From Flavobacteriales bacterium (GTDB lineage Bacteria > Bacteroidota > Bacteroidia > Flavobacteriales_F > PHOS-HE28), in assembly GCA_016715995.1 (NCBI GenBank), contig JADJXF010000001.1, forward strand, positions 1-14,678: a DNA stretch of 14,678 bases, given 5' to 3'. Position numbers and translations under genes: made by a program. The notes beneath the pieces are model-generated. The model saw only the letters and a list, made by a program, of their open reading frames with translations. It did no database searches and was not told the origin of the DNA. This document shows positions 1-7,730 of the stretch, in pieces; positions within the stretch are counted from its first letter, which is position 1; each line of letters opens with the position of its first letter.

Positions 1-439
1 ATAGCATTCTCCAAGTGTTGGCGGTTCTTCACTGAAGCACGCGGTCCTCTCCTTGAAGGCTCGGAGCAATAATGGCTGAGCGATGTCAACTTCGCCCCGA
101 TCGCACTGTATGCGCTTGCAAGATGCAAGCACGCGCCTACGGCTGCAAGAGTATCCTTGGCGTGCAATGCGTGGTCCCGGCCAGCGTCGAGCAGAACAAG
201 AGCGCTATCCACATCGCCGCGAAGCGTCGCGGCGAAACCCCGCTCAATAAGGTCCTCGATGCGCATCCGTTCTGTACCACTGGTCGCCTGGAAGCAACTG
301 GTGTTCTGGTTTTCGACCGCCTGACCGAAACCGTATCATCAGCACCTTTCGTCCTTGAACGTTCATGGCTTCCTTCGCCTGCACCGCAAGCGAGAAACAA
401 TGCCACAGCTAAACCAAGAGAGAGGCGCCGGTAGCGCAT
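1..439 (-). pseudogene. TPR-repeat lipoprotein, 5' part only, frameshifted
   Basis: This is the start of a gene whose rest lies left of the window. From the ATG at 439 it encodes a hydrophobic signal segment (LSLGLAVALFLAC), which looks like a lipoprotein signal ending at a cysteine. In another frame from about 254 come helical, alanine-rich residues typical of tetratricopeptide repeats (GFAATLRGDVDSALVLLDAG, then LHLASAYSAIG). From about 96 a third frame continues the same repeat pattern (GEVDIAQPLLLRAF) to the window edge. At least two frameshifts are therefore needed to join the pieces. TPR proteins usually mediate protein contacts, and in this phylum they are often fused to sensor kinases or LuxR-type regulators, but the C-terminus is missing so no role can be given. 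The start lies 16 bases after the stop of the LamG gene, suggesting one operon. Confidence 0.55.
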
Positions 440-454
440 CCCGAAATGTAACAA

Positions 455-1478
455 TCACTCCTTGATGAACCGCCCATGCAGTCTGCCCTTTCCGTGGGCA
501 CCACCACGAAGTAAGCACTTGCAGGCAAAACCCGATACATCAACAGTGAGAGACTTGACCGCATCGCGTGTCATCGTCATTTCACTGGCGCGAGCATGGT
601 CTGCTGCCAAAGGGTGTTCAATGCTACTATCGGACTGGTGAGCTGATGCGGAGCGGGCAAGTCGATGCGCAGCGATCGGCTTGTGGGGTTCGGGCTTATT
701 CGTAGTTCAAGGCTCTTCTCGGTTGATGGGACACCCACCGTGAGAAGGTTGTTAGCCAGCGTATCGATCTCGGCTTGGCTCAAGCAGCGTCCTTTAGATC
801 CGAATATCATCGACAGCGCCGTTGAAATACCCGGTGATACTCCCATTCGGTGACCGGTCCGAAGCTCCAACGGAGAAATATGTATCCGTCGCGAAGTCGA
901 GGTCCACGCTGAGGGTATCCACGTCCACTAGGGTACCGTGGCTGATCAAGCTGAGCAGGGTATCGCACCTGTTCACGAGGATATGACGCCACGTGGAGTA
1001 GATCGTTGGAGTATTTGTTAGTTGCGATCATTGCCTCATCCCGCCGAAGAAATGCGATGCTGAGAGTGTCGAGCAGTTCGTCCCTGAAACCAATGGCATA
1101 GCCACTATGCTGGGGGTGCCGAAGGCCGTTGTTCCCTTTGGCCAGTGGGTAATCATGATGTGGACTACCCGCGGTCAGGCCTTACCTGCACCACAACGCA
1201 ATGGTGAAGTCGGCCGTGTCCAGGTCCAATACATCCCCGAAACTCCAGACGTCTATGCCATCGAAACAGGCAGCACTGTTCGCGTTACCAAAGCGATCAG
1301 GGCAGAATGCCAGTGTCCCGGAAGTGACCAACGGGACAAGCCCACCTACCACGTCGTTCGGCGATCCATCCATGGGGAAATGCGCGATCAGGCTATCCGC
1401 AGTGTTTGGCCGCTATGGTATCATTGAACTTGAGAGCAAAAAGGGGGCGAAGAGGTGTTTCATGAGGTTTCTGTTCAT
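455..1478 (-). pseudogene. LamG-like secreted protein with T9SS sorting tail, broken
   Basis: The joined pieces form one secreted protein of about 340 residues. A signal peptide starts at 1478 (or 1463). A LamG/concanavalin-like jellyroll follows: HFPMDGSPNDVVGG and FDGIDVWSFGDVLDLDTADF in one frame, TNTPTIYSTWRHILVNRC in the next, then the family hallmark GYFNGAVDDIRI near 800. After a shift come SQAEIDTLANNLL and the T9SS type A sorting tail, beginning ISPNPTSRSLRIDLP near 700 and ending GRLHGRFIKE before the stop at 455. The tail should direct export by T9SS and anchoring or release at the cell surface; LamG domains bind glycans or proteins. I count two in-frame stops (TAG at 1413-1415, TAA near 1186) and at least four frameshifts. 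It starts 2 bases after the methyltransferase-like gene. Confidence 0.75.
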
Positions 1479-1480
1479 GG

Positions 1481-2146
1481 TCAGAGCGAGGAGTCGATCT
1501 CAGTTCGTTCACCACACCCCGGTACCAGCCGCTGGGTTTCTCGTTTCATGTTCGTGTACGCCTGGCCGAAGGCCTGCTCCAGGGTGCGTTCCTCCACCGC
1601 ATCCTGCGCATGTACACCAGCAGCATGCCCGGCCCCATCAGCACAAGGCCAAGGTAACTGTGCATGAGCAATGCCGCACCGACCATGGCCAGCCAGGCAC
1701 CGGTGTAGCGGGGGTGGCGCAGCCAGCGGTAGGGGGCCGCTGGTGATGAGCTGCTGCCCGGGCTCGATCGCACGGTGGCCGCGAAGTTGCTTTTGAGGGT
1801 GCGGATGGCCCAGAGCCGGAAGGCCGTGCCCCGGCCAACAGGGCGACCCCGCCGACGGACCAGGCATCCAGCACCTGCGGGGCGCCCTGCACGTGCGCCC
1901 ATTCCAGCACGCCTGGGATCTGGCCCAGACCGCTGACGCTGAGTGATCAGCCAGATGGTCCAGCCATCGGTGGCCTTGGTGCGCCTTGCTCTCTTCCATG
2001 CTCAAGGCGGGTTGGGTGAGGAAGAGCACCGTGCAGAGGAAGGCCAGGACAACGACCGGCCAAGTGAGCAGGAGCGCCGGTGCGCCAGCCAGCGGGAGCG
2101 CGTAGAAGAGCGCCAGGAAGAGGAGGGTGGAGTGGATATGCTTCAT
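1481..2146 (-). pseudogene. Isoprenylcysteine carboxyl methyltransferase-like (ICMT/PEMT family) membrane protein, multiply frameshifted
   Basis: Joined across frames, this is a small polytopic membrane protein. Hydrophobic N-terminal helices start at the ATG at 2146 (MKHIHSTLLFLALFYALPLA and a second stretch to about 2010). Then come DGWTIWLIT, a segment around DAWSVGGVALLAG, RLWAIRTLKSNFAATV, the family signature PGQQLITSGP followed by YRWLRHPRYTG, two more hydrophobic segments, and VEERTLEQAFGQAY near the end. The G-P-Y-R-x-x-R-H-P-x-Y core is the S-adenosylmethionine-binding region of ICMT/PEMT-type methyltransferases. The substrate cannot be inferred, because bacterial members act on diverse lipids and small molecules. 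At least six frame changes are needed within about 650 bases, while motif residues between them are intact. The LamG gene follows after 2 bases. Confidence 0.75.
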
Positions 2147-2215
2147 TTGTTTGTGAACAGGAAGCCCCGTAGCGGTCATCGAAAAGCCGATGACCGCGAC
2201 AGGGTCATTCGCGTC

Positions 2216-2721
2216 TCAGCGTGACAGCTCCGCATCAACCAAGCGTTCCACCTCCTCCCCGCTCATCGATCGACCACCAGCGATGAGTATGACCTTGAGC
2301 TTAAGCGGGTTCATCGATCCGAGCGGATCGCCCGCATAAATGACCGAGCCGTCGGTGCGGCTATGTTCACCCGATAGTGGCCAGGTTCTACATAACCGCG
2401 ATAAAGCAATTGCTCACCACCGATTGGGACCGAAAAGTTCAGTTCAGTCCAACCTCCCGATGTGTTCAAGAACCCGAGTACCACACCATCGTTGATGATG
2501 GTCTGCGTAATCTACGACCAATTGAGGATGTAGTCGAATGTGGCGACCCCACCTGTAAATTCATCGAACGTCACCACTGTGCCCGCGACATTCGCGTTCC
2601 CATCTTCTCCAGCGGGACCTTGTTCGCCTTGTGCCCCCTGAGGCCCTACAGGTCCTTCCTTCTGACAGGAGGCCAAGGTTGTAATAACCAATAGTGACGA
2701 AATGATGCTTGCGGTTTTCAT
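2216..2721 (-). pseudogene. Collagen-like lipoprotein, interrupted by a stop and a frameshift
   Basis: The start at 2721 opens a lipoprotein signal peptide (SSLLVITTLASC, cysteine at residue 19), followed at once by six G-x-y collagen-type triplets between residues 23 and 40 (GPVGPQGAQGEQGPAGED). A beta-rich domain follows (FDEFTGGVATFDYILNW). An in-frame TAG at 2512-2514 stops the frame. The same frame continues past it with TIINDGVVLGFLNTSGGW and GGEQLLYRGYVEPGHYRVNI. One frameshift near 2360 leads to GSVIYAGDPLGSMNPLKLKV and the end, EEVERLVDAELSR. Intact length would be about 168 residues. Short collagen-like lipoproteins with a conserved C-terminal domain are common in Bacteroidota; they are surface or periplasmic, and their role is unknown. 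As written, only residues 1-69 would be made. Confidence 0.75.
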
Positions 2722-2789
2722 GATCTTTGTGTTTGTTAGAGTTGTTTGTGTTCACGTGTTCATTCCATTAGGTCGTTCCAGGTTATCGC
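2722..2789 (-). promoter_or_regulatory. A/C-rich leader upstream of the collagen-like lipoprotein gene
   Basis: The 68 bases between the second acyltransferase gene and the lipoprotein start are rich in A and C on the minus strand (for example CTAACAAACACAAAG just before the ATG) and much poorer in GC than their surroundings. Weakly structured A/C-rich leaders are common before well-translated Bacteroidota genes, which often lack a Shine-Dalgarno site. I see no convincing TAnnTTTG promoter element in it, so this is a leader assignment by composition only. Confidence 0.3.
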
Positions 2790-3412
2790 TCACGCCGCCT
2801 TCTGTACCCCGCAAGGCCTGTTAAACCTCGGTACCAGGCGGTCCCAACCCTGCTTCCGGGCGATGCGGTCGTAGTCGTAGGTGAGGCAAAGTACTTACTC
2901 TTTCATTGATGGATTGCTGGAAACGCACCGCTCCATCCAAGGGCTCAAAGCCACAGAGGCGATAGAACGGAACGTGTGCATCATCGCAATCGAACACGCC
3001 GTGCCTGAAGCCTAGTGGTGCCATGGTCCGCACCATGGCCAGCACGAAGGCGCGCGTACGGAGCCCCCGGTGTTCGGGTGCCAGGCAGAAGCGGCTGGCC
3101 TCCAGCATGGGCTGGCCCAGCGACCGGCGCTCGGCGATGTAGGCGCGCACGGCATCCACGGCTTCAGGCGCCACGTAGTTCAGCATCGGGATCGGCGTTG
3201 GGCTATCGTCCGCCTCGATGAAGCGCACACAGCCGGCCAGTTCATCGTTCACAGTCCACCCGTAGTGGTGAGCGTGCTCATCGAACAGGTCCTTGTCCTG
3301 TCCATTGGCTCCCGCCACGTAGCCTTTCAACCGGCTCGCTGAGCATCCTGTACCGGAACCGGAAGTACGCCTCCAGCTTGCCGGGATCGGTGATGCGGGT
3401 GAGGGTGATCAT
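2790..3412 (-). pseudogene. LuxI/FeeM-fold N-acyltransferase (GNAT superfamily), frameshifted twice
   Basis: The pieces join into a protein of about 206 residues. The ATG at 3412 gives MITLTRITDPGKLEAYFRFR, ending in the R-x-x-M region typical of autoinducer-synthase-like acyltransferases. A frameshift near 3331 leads to LKGYVAGANGQDKDLFDEHA, then a strand with AGCVRF, the motif EASRFCLAPEHRGL (matching the E-x-S-R-F-x-V/L core of LuxI and FeeM families) and FVLAMVRTMAPLGFRHGVFD with FYRLCGFEPL. A second shift near 2897 gives the true tail, YDYDRIARKQGWDRLVPRFN up to the stop at 2790. Relatives join an acyl chain from acyl carrier protein or CoA to an amine. The actual substrate is unknown, and homoserine lactone should not be assumed. 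It is a paralogue of the gene at 3967-4616. Confidence 0.7.
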
Positions 3413-3625
3413 GGGGTAGGGCGTTGTTCAAGGGTCTATTCCACGCGGACTCGTCCGGTTATCGATCGCAGGCATCACGTGCCCAAGTCTATCCGCTGGA
3501 TCGCCTCGATGACCGTCGGGCCGGGGCTTTCCGCGCAGCGGGCGAAAAGGCGGACCGAGCGGGACAGGGCAGGCGTCAGCCGACCGGTCACAACAGCCAA
3601 CTGCGAAGGGTTCCGAGCAGGTGGG

Positions 3626-3952
3626 TCAGCTCCGCCAGGCCCGCTTGCTCATGGGCGCCACGAGTTGTTCATCAAGCACCAGGTTCCGCTCCAGGTCCAC
3701 CGCCTGCACGTGGTGCAGCGCCACGATGCAGCTGCGGTGGGTTCGCGCAAAGAGCATATCCCCGATGCGCTGGCCGCAGCAGAGGCGTTCCTCCAGGTCG
3801 CTGAGCGGATGGAGCACTACGATGCGCTGGCCATCGGTGGTGGTGATGCGGGCAACCTTGTCCTCGGCGTCGATGCGCAGCAGGGTGCGGGCATTGAAGA
3901 AGTACGGTCCGTGGGCGGTGCGGAGGATCAGGGGGACGCTCGGAGCACGCAT
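3626..3952 (-). CDS. LytTR DNA-binding domain protein, C-terminus shifted out of frame
   Basis: The ATG at 3952 starts a protein that is almost entirely one LytTR domain: FFNARTLLRIDAEDKVARI (first strand region), the turn TTDGQRIVVLHPLSDLEERL, then FARTHRSCIVALHHVQAVDL, the usual R-x-H-R/K-S-x-I/L-V core of LytTR domains. LytTR domains bind DNA through a beta fold and often control extracellular or signalling genes. No receiver or membrane domain precedes it. The current stop at 3626 follows KRAWRS. One missing base in the G run near 3630 would instead give WRELTHLLGTLRSWLL and a natural stop at 3588, a length of 121 residues. The gene begins 14 bases after the first acyltransferase gene, so the two are probably cotranscribed. 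The 175 bases between 3413 and 3587 hold no other gene that I can see. Confidence 0.75.
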   Translation of the reverse strand: MRAPSVPLILRTAHGPYFFNARTLLRIDAEDKVARITTTDGQRIVVLHPLSDLEERLCCGQRIGDMLFARTHRSCIVALHHVQAVDLERNLVLDEQLVAPMSKRAWRS

Positions 3953-3966
3953 GGTGTTGGGGTGTT

Positions 3967-4616
3967 TCAAGCGGCGCTCTTCAGTGGCCCGAGCATCAGG
4001 AATCCCAGGGCCTGCAGGTCGGCGCGGTTCTTCTTCAGGAGATCGGCGTAGGTGCCGCGCAGGAGGTAGCCGGGATGCATGCCGCGTGGACGGGAGTACC
4101 CTGCGAAGCCGTCCACCACCGCGAAGCCCATGCGCTGCCAGAAGGCGGCATGCGACGCATCGCAGGTGAACACGCAATGGTCGCGGCCGTAGCGGTGTGC
4201 GGTGGCGATGATGGCCAGCACGAAGCGGCGGGTGGTGGCCAGCGAGCGCTTCTCCGGCGCCAGGCACAGGCGGCTCACTTCGCACACGGGCTTCCCGTCC
4301 TTCCTGGCCATGTCACCGGATCCAGTGCGGCATCCCGGAGCGGGCCTTCGCCCAGGTCCTTGAAGAGGTGCAGCGGATGCCGGGCCTTGATCGGGTTGAG
4401 CAACCGCACACAGCCCACCAGGCGATTATGCTCGTACCAGCCGAGGTGCAGCGCGGTCGCGTCGTATTCGTCGGTGTCGAAGCCCTCCGGTCCGGAGAGG
4501 AACTCGCGCTGGTCACTGGTCGCATAGATGGCATGCCTGAACCGGTGATAGTCGAGCACCTCGGCATGGGAGGCGATGGGGCGGAGTGTACATGGCGCTG
4601 GTCTCTGGATGTGCAT
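3967..4616 (-). pseudogene. LuxI/FeeM-fold N-acyltransferase (GNAT superfamily), one frameshift
   Basis: Two overlapping frames make up one protein of about 216 residues. The first (ATG at 4616) carries FRHAIYATSDQREFLSGPEG, then a D-rich FDTDEYDATALHLGWY and LVGCVRLLNP, which is the R...W...D-x-D...G-x-x-R-L layout of autoinducer-synthase-like enzymes. The second carries VCEVSRLCLAPEKRSLATTR (E-x-S-R motif), FVLAIIATAHRYGRDHCVFT and FWQRMGFAVVDGFAGYSRPR, ending at 3967. The frames meet near 4290-4311 around the sequence reading WPGR/ARKDGKP, and a single missing base explains the break. I see no standard slippery heptamer there, so programmed frameshifting is unlikely. The role inferred from the fold is N-acylation of an amine from an acyl-ACP or acyl-CoA donor. 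The downstream neighbour is the LytTR gene. Confidence 0.75.
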
Positions 4617-4718
4617 TCCATCCGCGTGGCCCCGGTTATCAGGTACGGCTCCTCAGCAACATCGCAATCGTCGACCCCAAGGAGGCCCCGGTGGACAGCC
4701 CCGTAGCACCGGGCGGTT

Positions 4719-4732
4719 CGGCCGGAAGGCCG
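4719..4732. other. Small perfect hairpin in the divergent intergenic region
   Basis: Five paired bases (CGGCC with GGCCG) enclose a GGAA loop. It lies 26 bases before the metalloprotease start, in the 141-base gap between that gene and the divergent acyltransferase. The stem is short and has no T run, so a terminator is unlikely. It may simply be chance in GC-rich DNA. Confidence 0.25.
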
Positions 4733-4757
4733 CGCTTCCATTCCCTACCTTGCATAC

Positions 4758-7730
4758 ATGCTGCTTCGTCGCGCTCTTCTGCTCCAGCTCACACTCCTGT
4801 CCGCCGGGCTTGCGGCCCAGGATCCCTGGAGCGCCCAGGTGGCCGCTCGCATCCAGGCGCTTCACGATCGCGGGGCCGCCTTTCCGGAAAGGACCTTGGT
4901 CCAGGTAGCGGCCGAGGATGCGCGAACGACCGCCCTCTGGCAACAGGCGTGCACGCGAGCCACGGTGCTGCATGTGGAGCGGGAAGCCGCCATCGCCCTT
5001 CGGAACGATGCCCCATCGACCTTCCGCTTTACCCTGCCCACACCGGACGGACCGCTGATGCTTGAGCTCGAGCGGTGGGCCCCGCTGGCCGACGGGTTCA
5101 CGGTGACCACGGCCTCACACGGGACGGCGGTGGTCGACCCCGGGGTGCATTACAGGGGACGGGTGATGGGCGACAACTCCTCCGTTGTGGGGTTCAGCGT
5201 GTTCGATGATGAGCTGATGGGCCTGGTGCGCGATGCCCAGGGCACACTGGTGCTGGGGAGGCTGAAGAATGAGGACCTTCATGTGGCGTACCGCGAGCAC
5301 GACCTGCGTGAACGGCGTCCGATGAACTGTGGGGCGGAGTACACGGGTGGTCCCTACCATGCCGGCGAGCTGCAGGGTGATGCCGATGACCGGACGATCC
5401 GCTGCGTGAAGTTCTACTGGGAGGTGGACCACCCCATCTTCCAGGACAAAGGCACCGTGGTGGCCACCACCAACTACGTCACCGGCCTCTTCAACCAGAG
5501 CGCGATCCTGTTCGACAACGACGGGGTGGACGTGCAGTTGCAGGAGGTGTTCGTGTGGGACGTGCCCAGTCCATACACCGGCCCGAGCACGAGCAACTAC
5601 CTCAACCAGTTCGGCGCGTACCGCACCAGCTTCAACGGCGATCTGGCGCACCTGCTGGGCTACAGCGGTGGGGGCGGCATCGCGTGGATCAATTCGCTCT
5701 GTGGGAGCACCTCGTCGCGGATGGCGTACAGCGACATCAACAGCAGCTACAGCAACGTGCCCACGTACAGTTGGAGCGTGGAGGTGGTGACGCACGAGCA
5801 GGGGCACAACCTGGGTTCGGCGCACACCCATGCCTGCGTGTGGAACGGCAACGGCACGGCGATCGACGGATGCGGTCCCACGGCGGGCTACACGGAAGGG
5901 TCCTGCGCCACAGGTCCGCTGCCGGCGGGCGGAGGCACGATCATGAGCTACTGCCACCTGGTGGGCGGGGTGGGCATCAACTTCAACAACGGCTTCGGTC
6001 CGCAGCCCGCGGCGGCGATCCGCAACCGGGTGAACGCGGCGACCTGCCTGGCGCAATGCGGCAGCAGCTGCGATCCGCCGGGCACGCTCAGCGTCACCAA
6101 TCTCACCAGCAACGCGGCCACCTTGAGCTGGTCGAACCTCGGCGTGACGTCCTACACGCTGCGCTGGAAACCACAGGCCGCCAGCACGTGGACCACCGTA
6201 CCCGGATTGACGGTCACGACCTATGCGCTCACCGGGCTTTCGCAGACCACGGCTTACGAATTCCAAGTGCAGAGCGATTGCGGAGCGTCCAGTTCAGCGT
6301 TCAGCGCGAGCACCGTGTTCACCACCCCGGCGCCGTGCCCGGATGCGTTGGAGCCGAACGAGACCTTCGCCACAGCGGCACAGGTGGTGCTTCCAGCGAA
6401 CATCAGCGCGTTGATCGCCACGGCATCGGATGCCGATCACTATGGCTTCAGCATCACGGGCACGAGCACCATCAGCATCTTCCTGTCCGGTCTGCCGGCG
6501 AACTACAACGTGCGGCTGCTGGGGCCCGGAGGCAACCAGCTGGCCCTTGCGCAGAACAGCGGCACGAACAGCGAGTTCATCAACTACGCAAATGCGGCGG
6601 CCGGCGCGTACGTCGTTCATGTCTTCGGCTCCAACGGGGCCAGCGACCCGGTGGCGTGTTACAGCCTCTCGATCACCGCCCAGTCCAGCACCTGCGACCG
6701 TCCGCAGAGCCAGACCGTGACGGGCATCACGTACAATGGCGCCACGCTGAATTGGTCGGCGGTGCAAGGCGCTTCGGGCTATGACGTGCAATGGAAGGAG
6801 AGCACGGCACCCACCTGGACCCTGGTCTCGGGCGTCACAGGCAACAGTTTGCTGTTGACCGGGCTGGCCTGGAGCACGGCGCATCAGTTCCAGGTGCGTT
6901 CGGTCTGCCAGGGCACGATCGGCGGGCAGGGCGGCACCTCGCTTTGGACGCAGCCCGGCTCCTTCACCACCGGCACGCCGCCCTGCGAGGAGGCCCCGCC
7001 CACCGTCCTTGCCGCGAAGGTGCTGTTGGACGGGGCGTGGCGAAGCGCGGCCAGCTTGATGGTGGACAGCCTGCGGCGGCAGGGCGTTCTGCCTCTTATT
7101 GAACCCTACACGGCGCTGGGCCACACGATCGCCGGGACCACCACGACCACGGCTCCGGTGCTGGCGGTCACGGGCGCCAACGCCATCACGGATTGGGTGC
7201 TGGTGGAACTGCGTTCGGCGACCGTGCCGGCACAGGTGCTGGAGGCCCGGGCCGCGCTGGTGCAGCGGGACGGGGATGTGGTGGCGGTGGACGGCATCTC
7301 GCCGCTGGGCTTCTGCCAGGCCGCAGGCAGCTACCACGTGGCGGTGCGTCACCGCAATCACCTGGGGGTGATGACGGCGCAGCCGATCGCCTTGAGCGCC
7401 ACGGCCACAGCGCTGGACCTGAGCGTGGCCACCACGGCCACCTGGGGCACCAACGCACGCAAGAGCGCGAACGGTCGTACCCTGCTGTGGTCGGGCAACG
7501 TGGTGGGCGATGCGCAGGTGAAGTACACCGGCGGGAGCAACGACCGTGATCCCATCCTGACGGCCATCGGGGGCACGGTGCCCACGAACACCACCTCCGG
7601 ATATCTGCCGGCGGATGTCACCCTCGATGGGCAGGTGAAGTACACCGGCGCCGGAAACGACCGCGACCCGATCCTGAGCAACGTGGGCGGCACGGTGCCG
7701 ACCGGGACGGTGACGCAGCAGCTGCCGTAA
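4758..7730 (+). CDS. Secreted reprolysin-like zinc metalloprotease with Fn3, PPC and C-terminal dockerin-like repeats
   Basis: A 990-residue exported protease. Residues 1-20 are a signal peptide (LLRRALLLQLTLLSAGLAAQ). Residues about 60-190 resemble an M12B-type propeptide (GVHYRGRVMGDNSSVVGFSV). The catalytic domain covers about 210-435, with the zinc motif HEQGHNLGSAH (H346, E347, H350, G353, H356) and a Met-turn IMSYC (M396), the metzincin/reprolysin arrangement. Next come a fibronectin type III domain (about 438-525), a PPC-type domain opening with DALEPNETFATAAQ (about 528-640) and a second Fn3 (about 645-738). The last 250 residues end in two D-x-Q-V-K-Y-T-G...N-D-R-D-P-I-L repeats (from 917 and 953). 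There is no PNP-type T9SS tail. It likely degrades extracellular protein. The ATG was chosen because the signal peptide begins there. Its stop overlaps the next gene's start by one base. Confidence 0.93.
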   Translation: MLLRRALLLQLTLLSAGLAAQDPWSAQVAARIQALHDRGAAFPERTLVQVAAEDARTTALWQQACTRATVLHVEREAAIALRNDAPSTFRFTLPTPDGPLMLELERWAPLADGFTVTTASHGTAVVDPGVHYRGRVMGDNSSVVGFSVFDDELMGLVRDAQGTLVLGRLKNEDLHVAYREHDLRERRPMNCGAEYTGGPYHAGELQGDADDRTIRCVKFYWEVDHPIFQDKGTVVATTNYVTGLFNQSAILFDNDGVDVQLQEVFVWDVPSPYTGPSTSNYLNQFGAYRTSFNGDLAHLLGYSGGGGIAWINSLCGSTSSRMAYSDINSSYSNVPTYSWSVEVVTHEQGHNLGSAHTHACVWNGNGTAIDGCGPTAGYTEGSCATGPLPAGGGTIMSYCHLVGGVGINFNNGFGPQPAAAIRNRVNAATCLAQCGSSCDPPGTLSVTNLTSNAATLSWSNLGVTSYTLRWKPQAASTWTTVPGLTVTTYALTGLSQTTAYEFQVQSDCGASSSAFSASTVFTTPAPCPDALEPNETFATAAQVVLPANISALIATASDADHYGFSITGTSTISIFLSGLPANYNVRLLGPGGNQLALAQNSGTNSEFINYANAAAGAYVVHVFGSNGASDPVACYSLSITAQSSTCDRPQSQTVTGITYNGATLNWSAVQGASGYDVQWKESTAPTWTLVSGVTGNSLLLTGLAWSTAHQFQVRSVCQGTIGGQGGTSLWTQPGSFTTGTPPCEEAPPTVLAAKVLLDGAWRSAASLMVDSLRRQGVLPLIEPYTALGHTIAGTTTTTAPVLAVTGANAITDWVLVELRSATVPAQVLEARAALVQRDGDVVAVDGISPLGFCQAAGSYHVAVRHRNHLGVMTAQPIALSATATALDLSVATTATWGTNARKSANGRTLLWSGNVVGDAQVKYTGGSNDRDPILTAIGGTVPTNTTSGYLPADVTLDGQVKYTGAGNDRDPILSNVGGTVPTGTVTQQLP
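7506..7709 (+). repeat. Two dockerin-like direct repeats at the end of the metalloprotease
   Basis: Two copies, about 36 residues apart, encode an acidic turn followed by QVKYTG, NDRDPIL, then GGTVPT. A run of 19 identical bases starts at 7515 and again at 7632. Spacing of Asp, Asn and Gly resembles the first calcium loop of dockerin-type EF-hand repeats, most clearly in the second copy (ADVTLDGQVKYTG). The role is inferred to be calcium binding and attachment or export of the enzyme. Confidence 0.6.

Noticed and set aside
1413..2514. In-frame TAG codons (1413-1415 and 2512-2514) in otherwise continuing genes, suggesting amber recoding
   Set aside because: An in-frame TAA occurs too (near 1186), and frameshifts surround all of them. 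The intact genes give no support for reassigned stops, so error or decay is the simpler explanation.
3413..3587. A small gene between the LytTR gene and the second acyltransferase
   Set aside because: Frames here are short with no recognisable motif or signal; I see nothing that supports a gene.
4281..4330. Programmed -1 frameshift in the acyltransferase at 3967-4616
   Set aside because: No slippery X-XXY-YYZ heptamer or clear downstream structure at the overlap, and neighbouring genes have many unprogrammed-looking breaks.
4746..4753. TACCTTGC just before the metalloprotease ATG as a promoter -7 element
   Set aside because: It matches TAnnTTTG at only four of six defined bases, lacks a -33 partner, and would place the transcript start at the start codon itself.
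5115..6266. Long minus-strand open frame opposite the metalloprotease, and similar long frames opposite parE and the cassettes
   Set aside because: Composition is arginine-, alanine-, valine- and histidine-rich, with no domain. These are shadows of GC-rich coding DNA.
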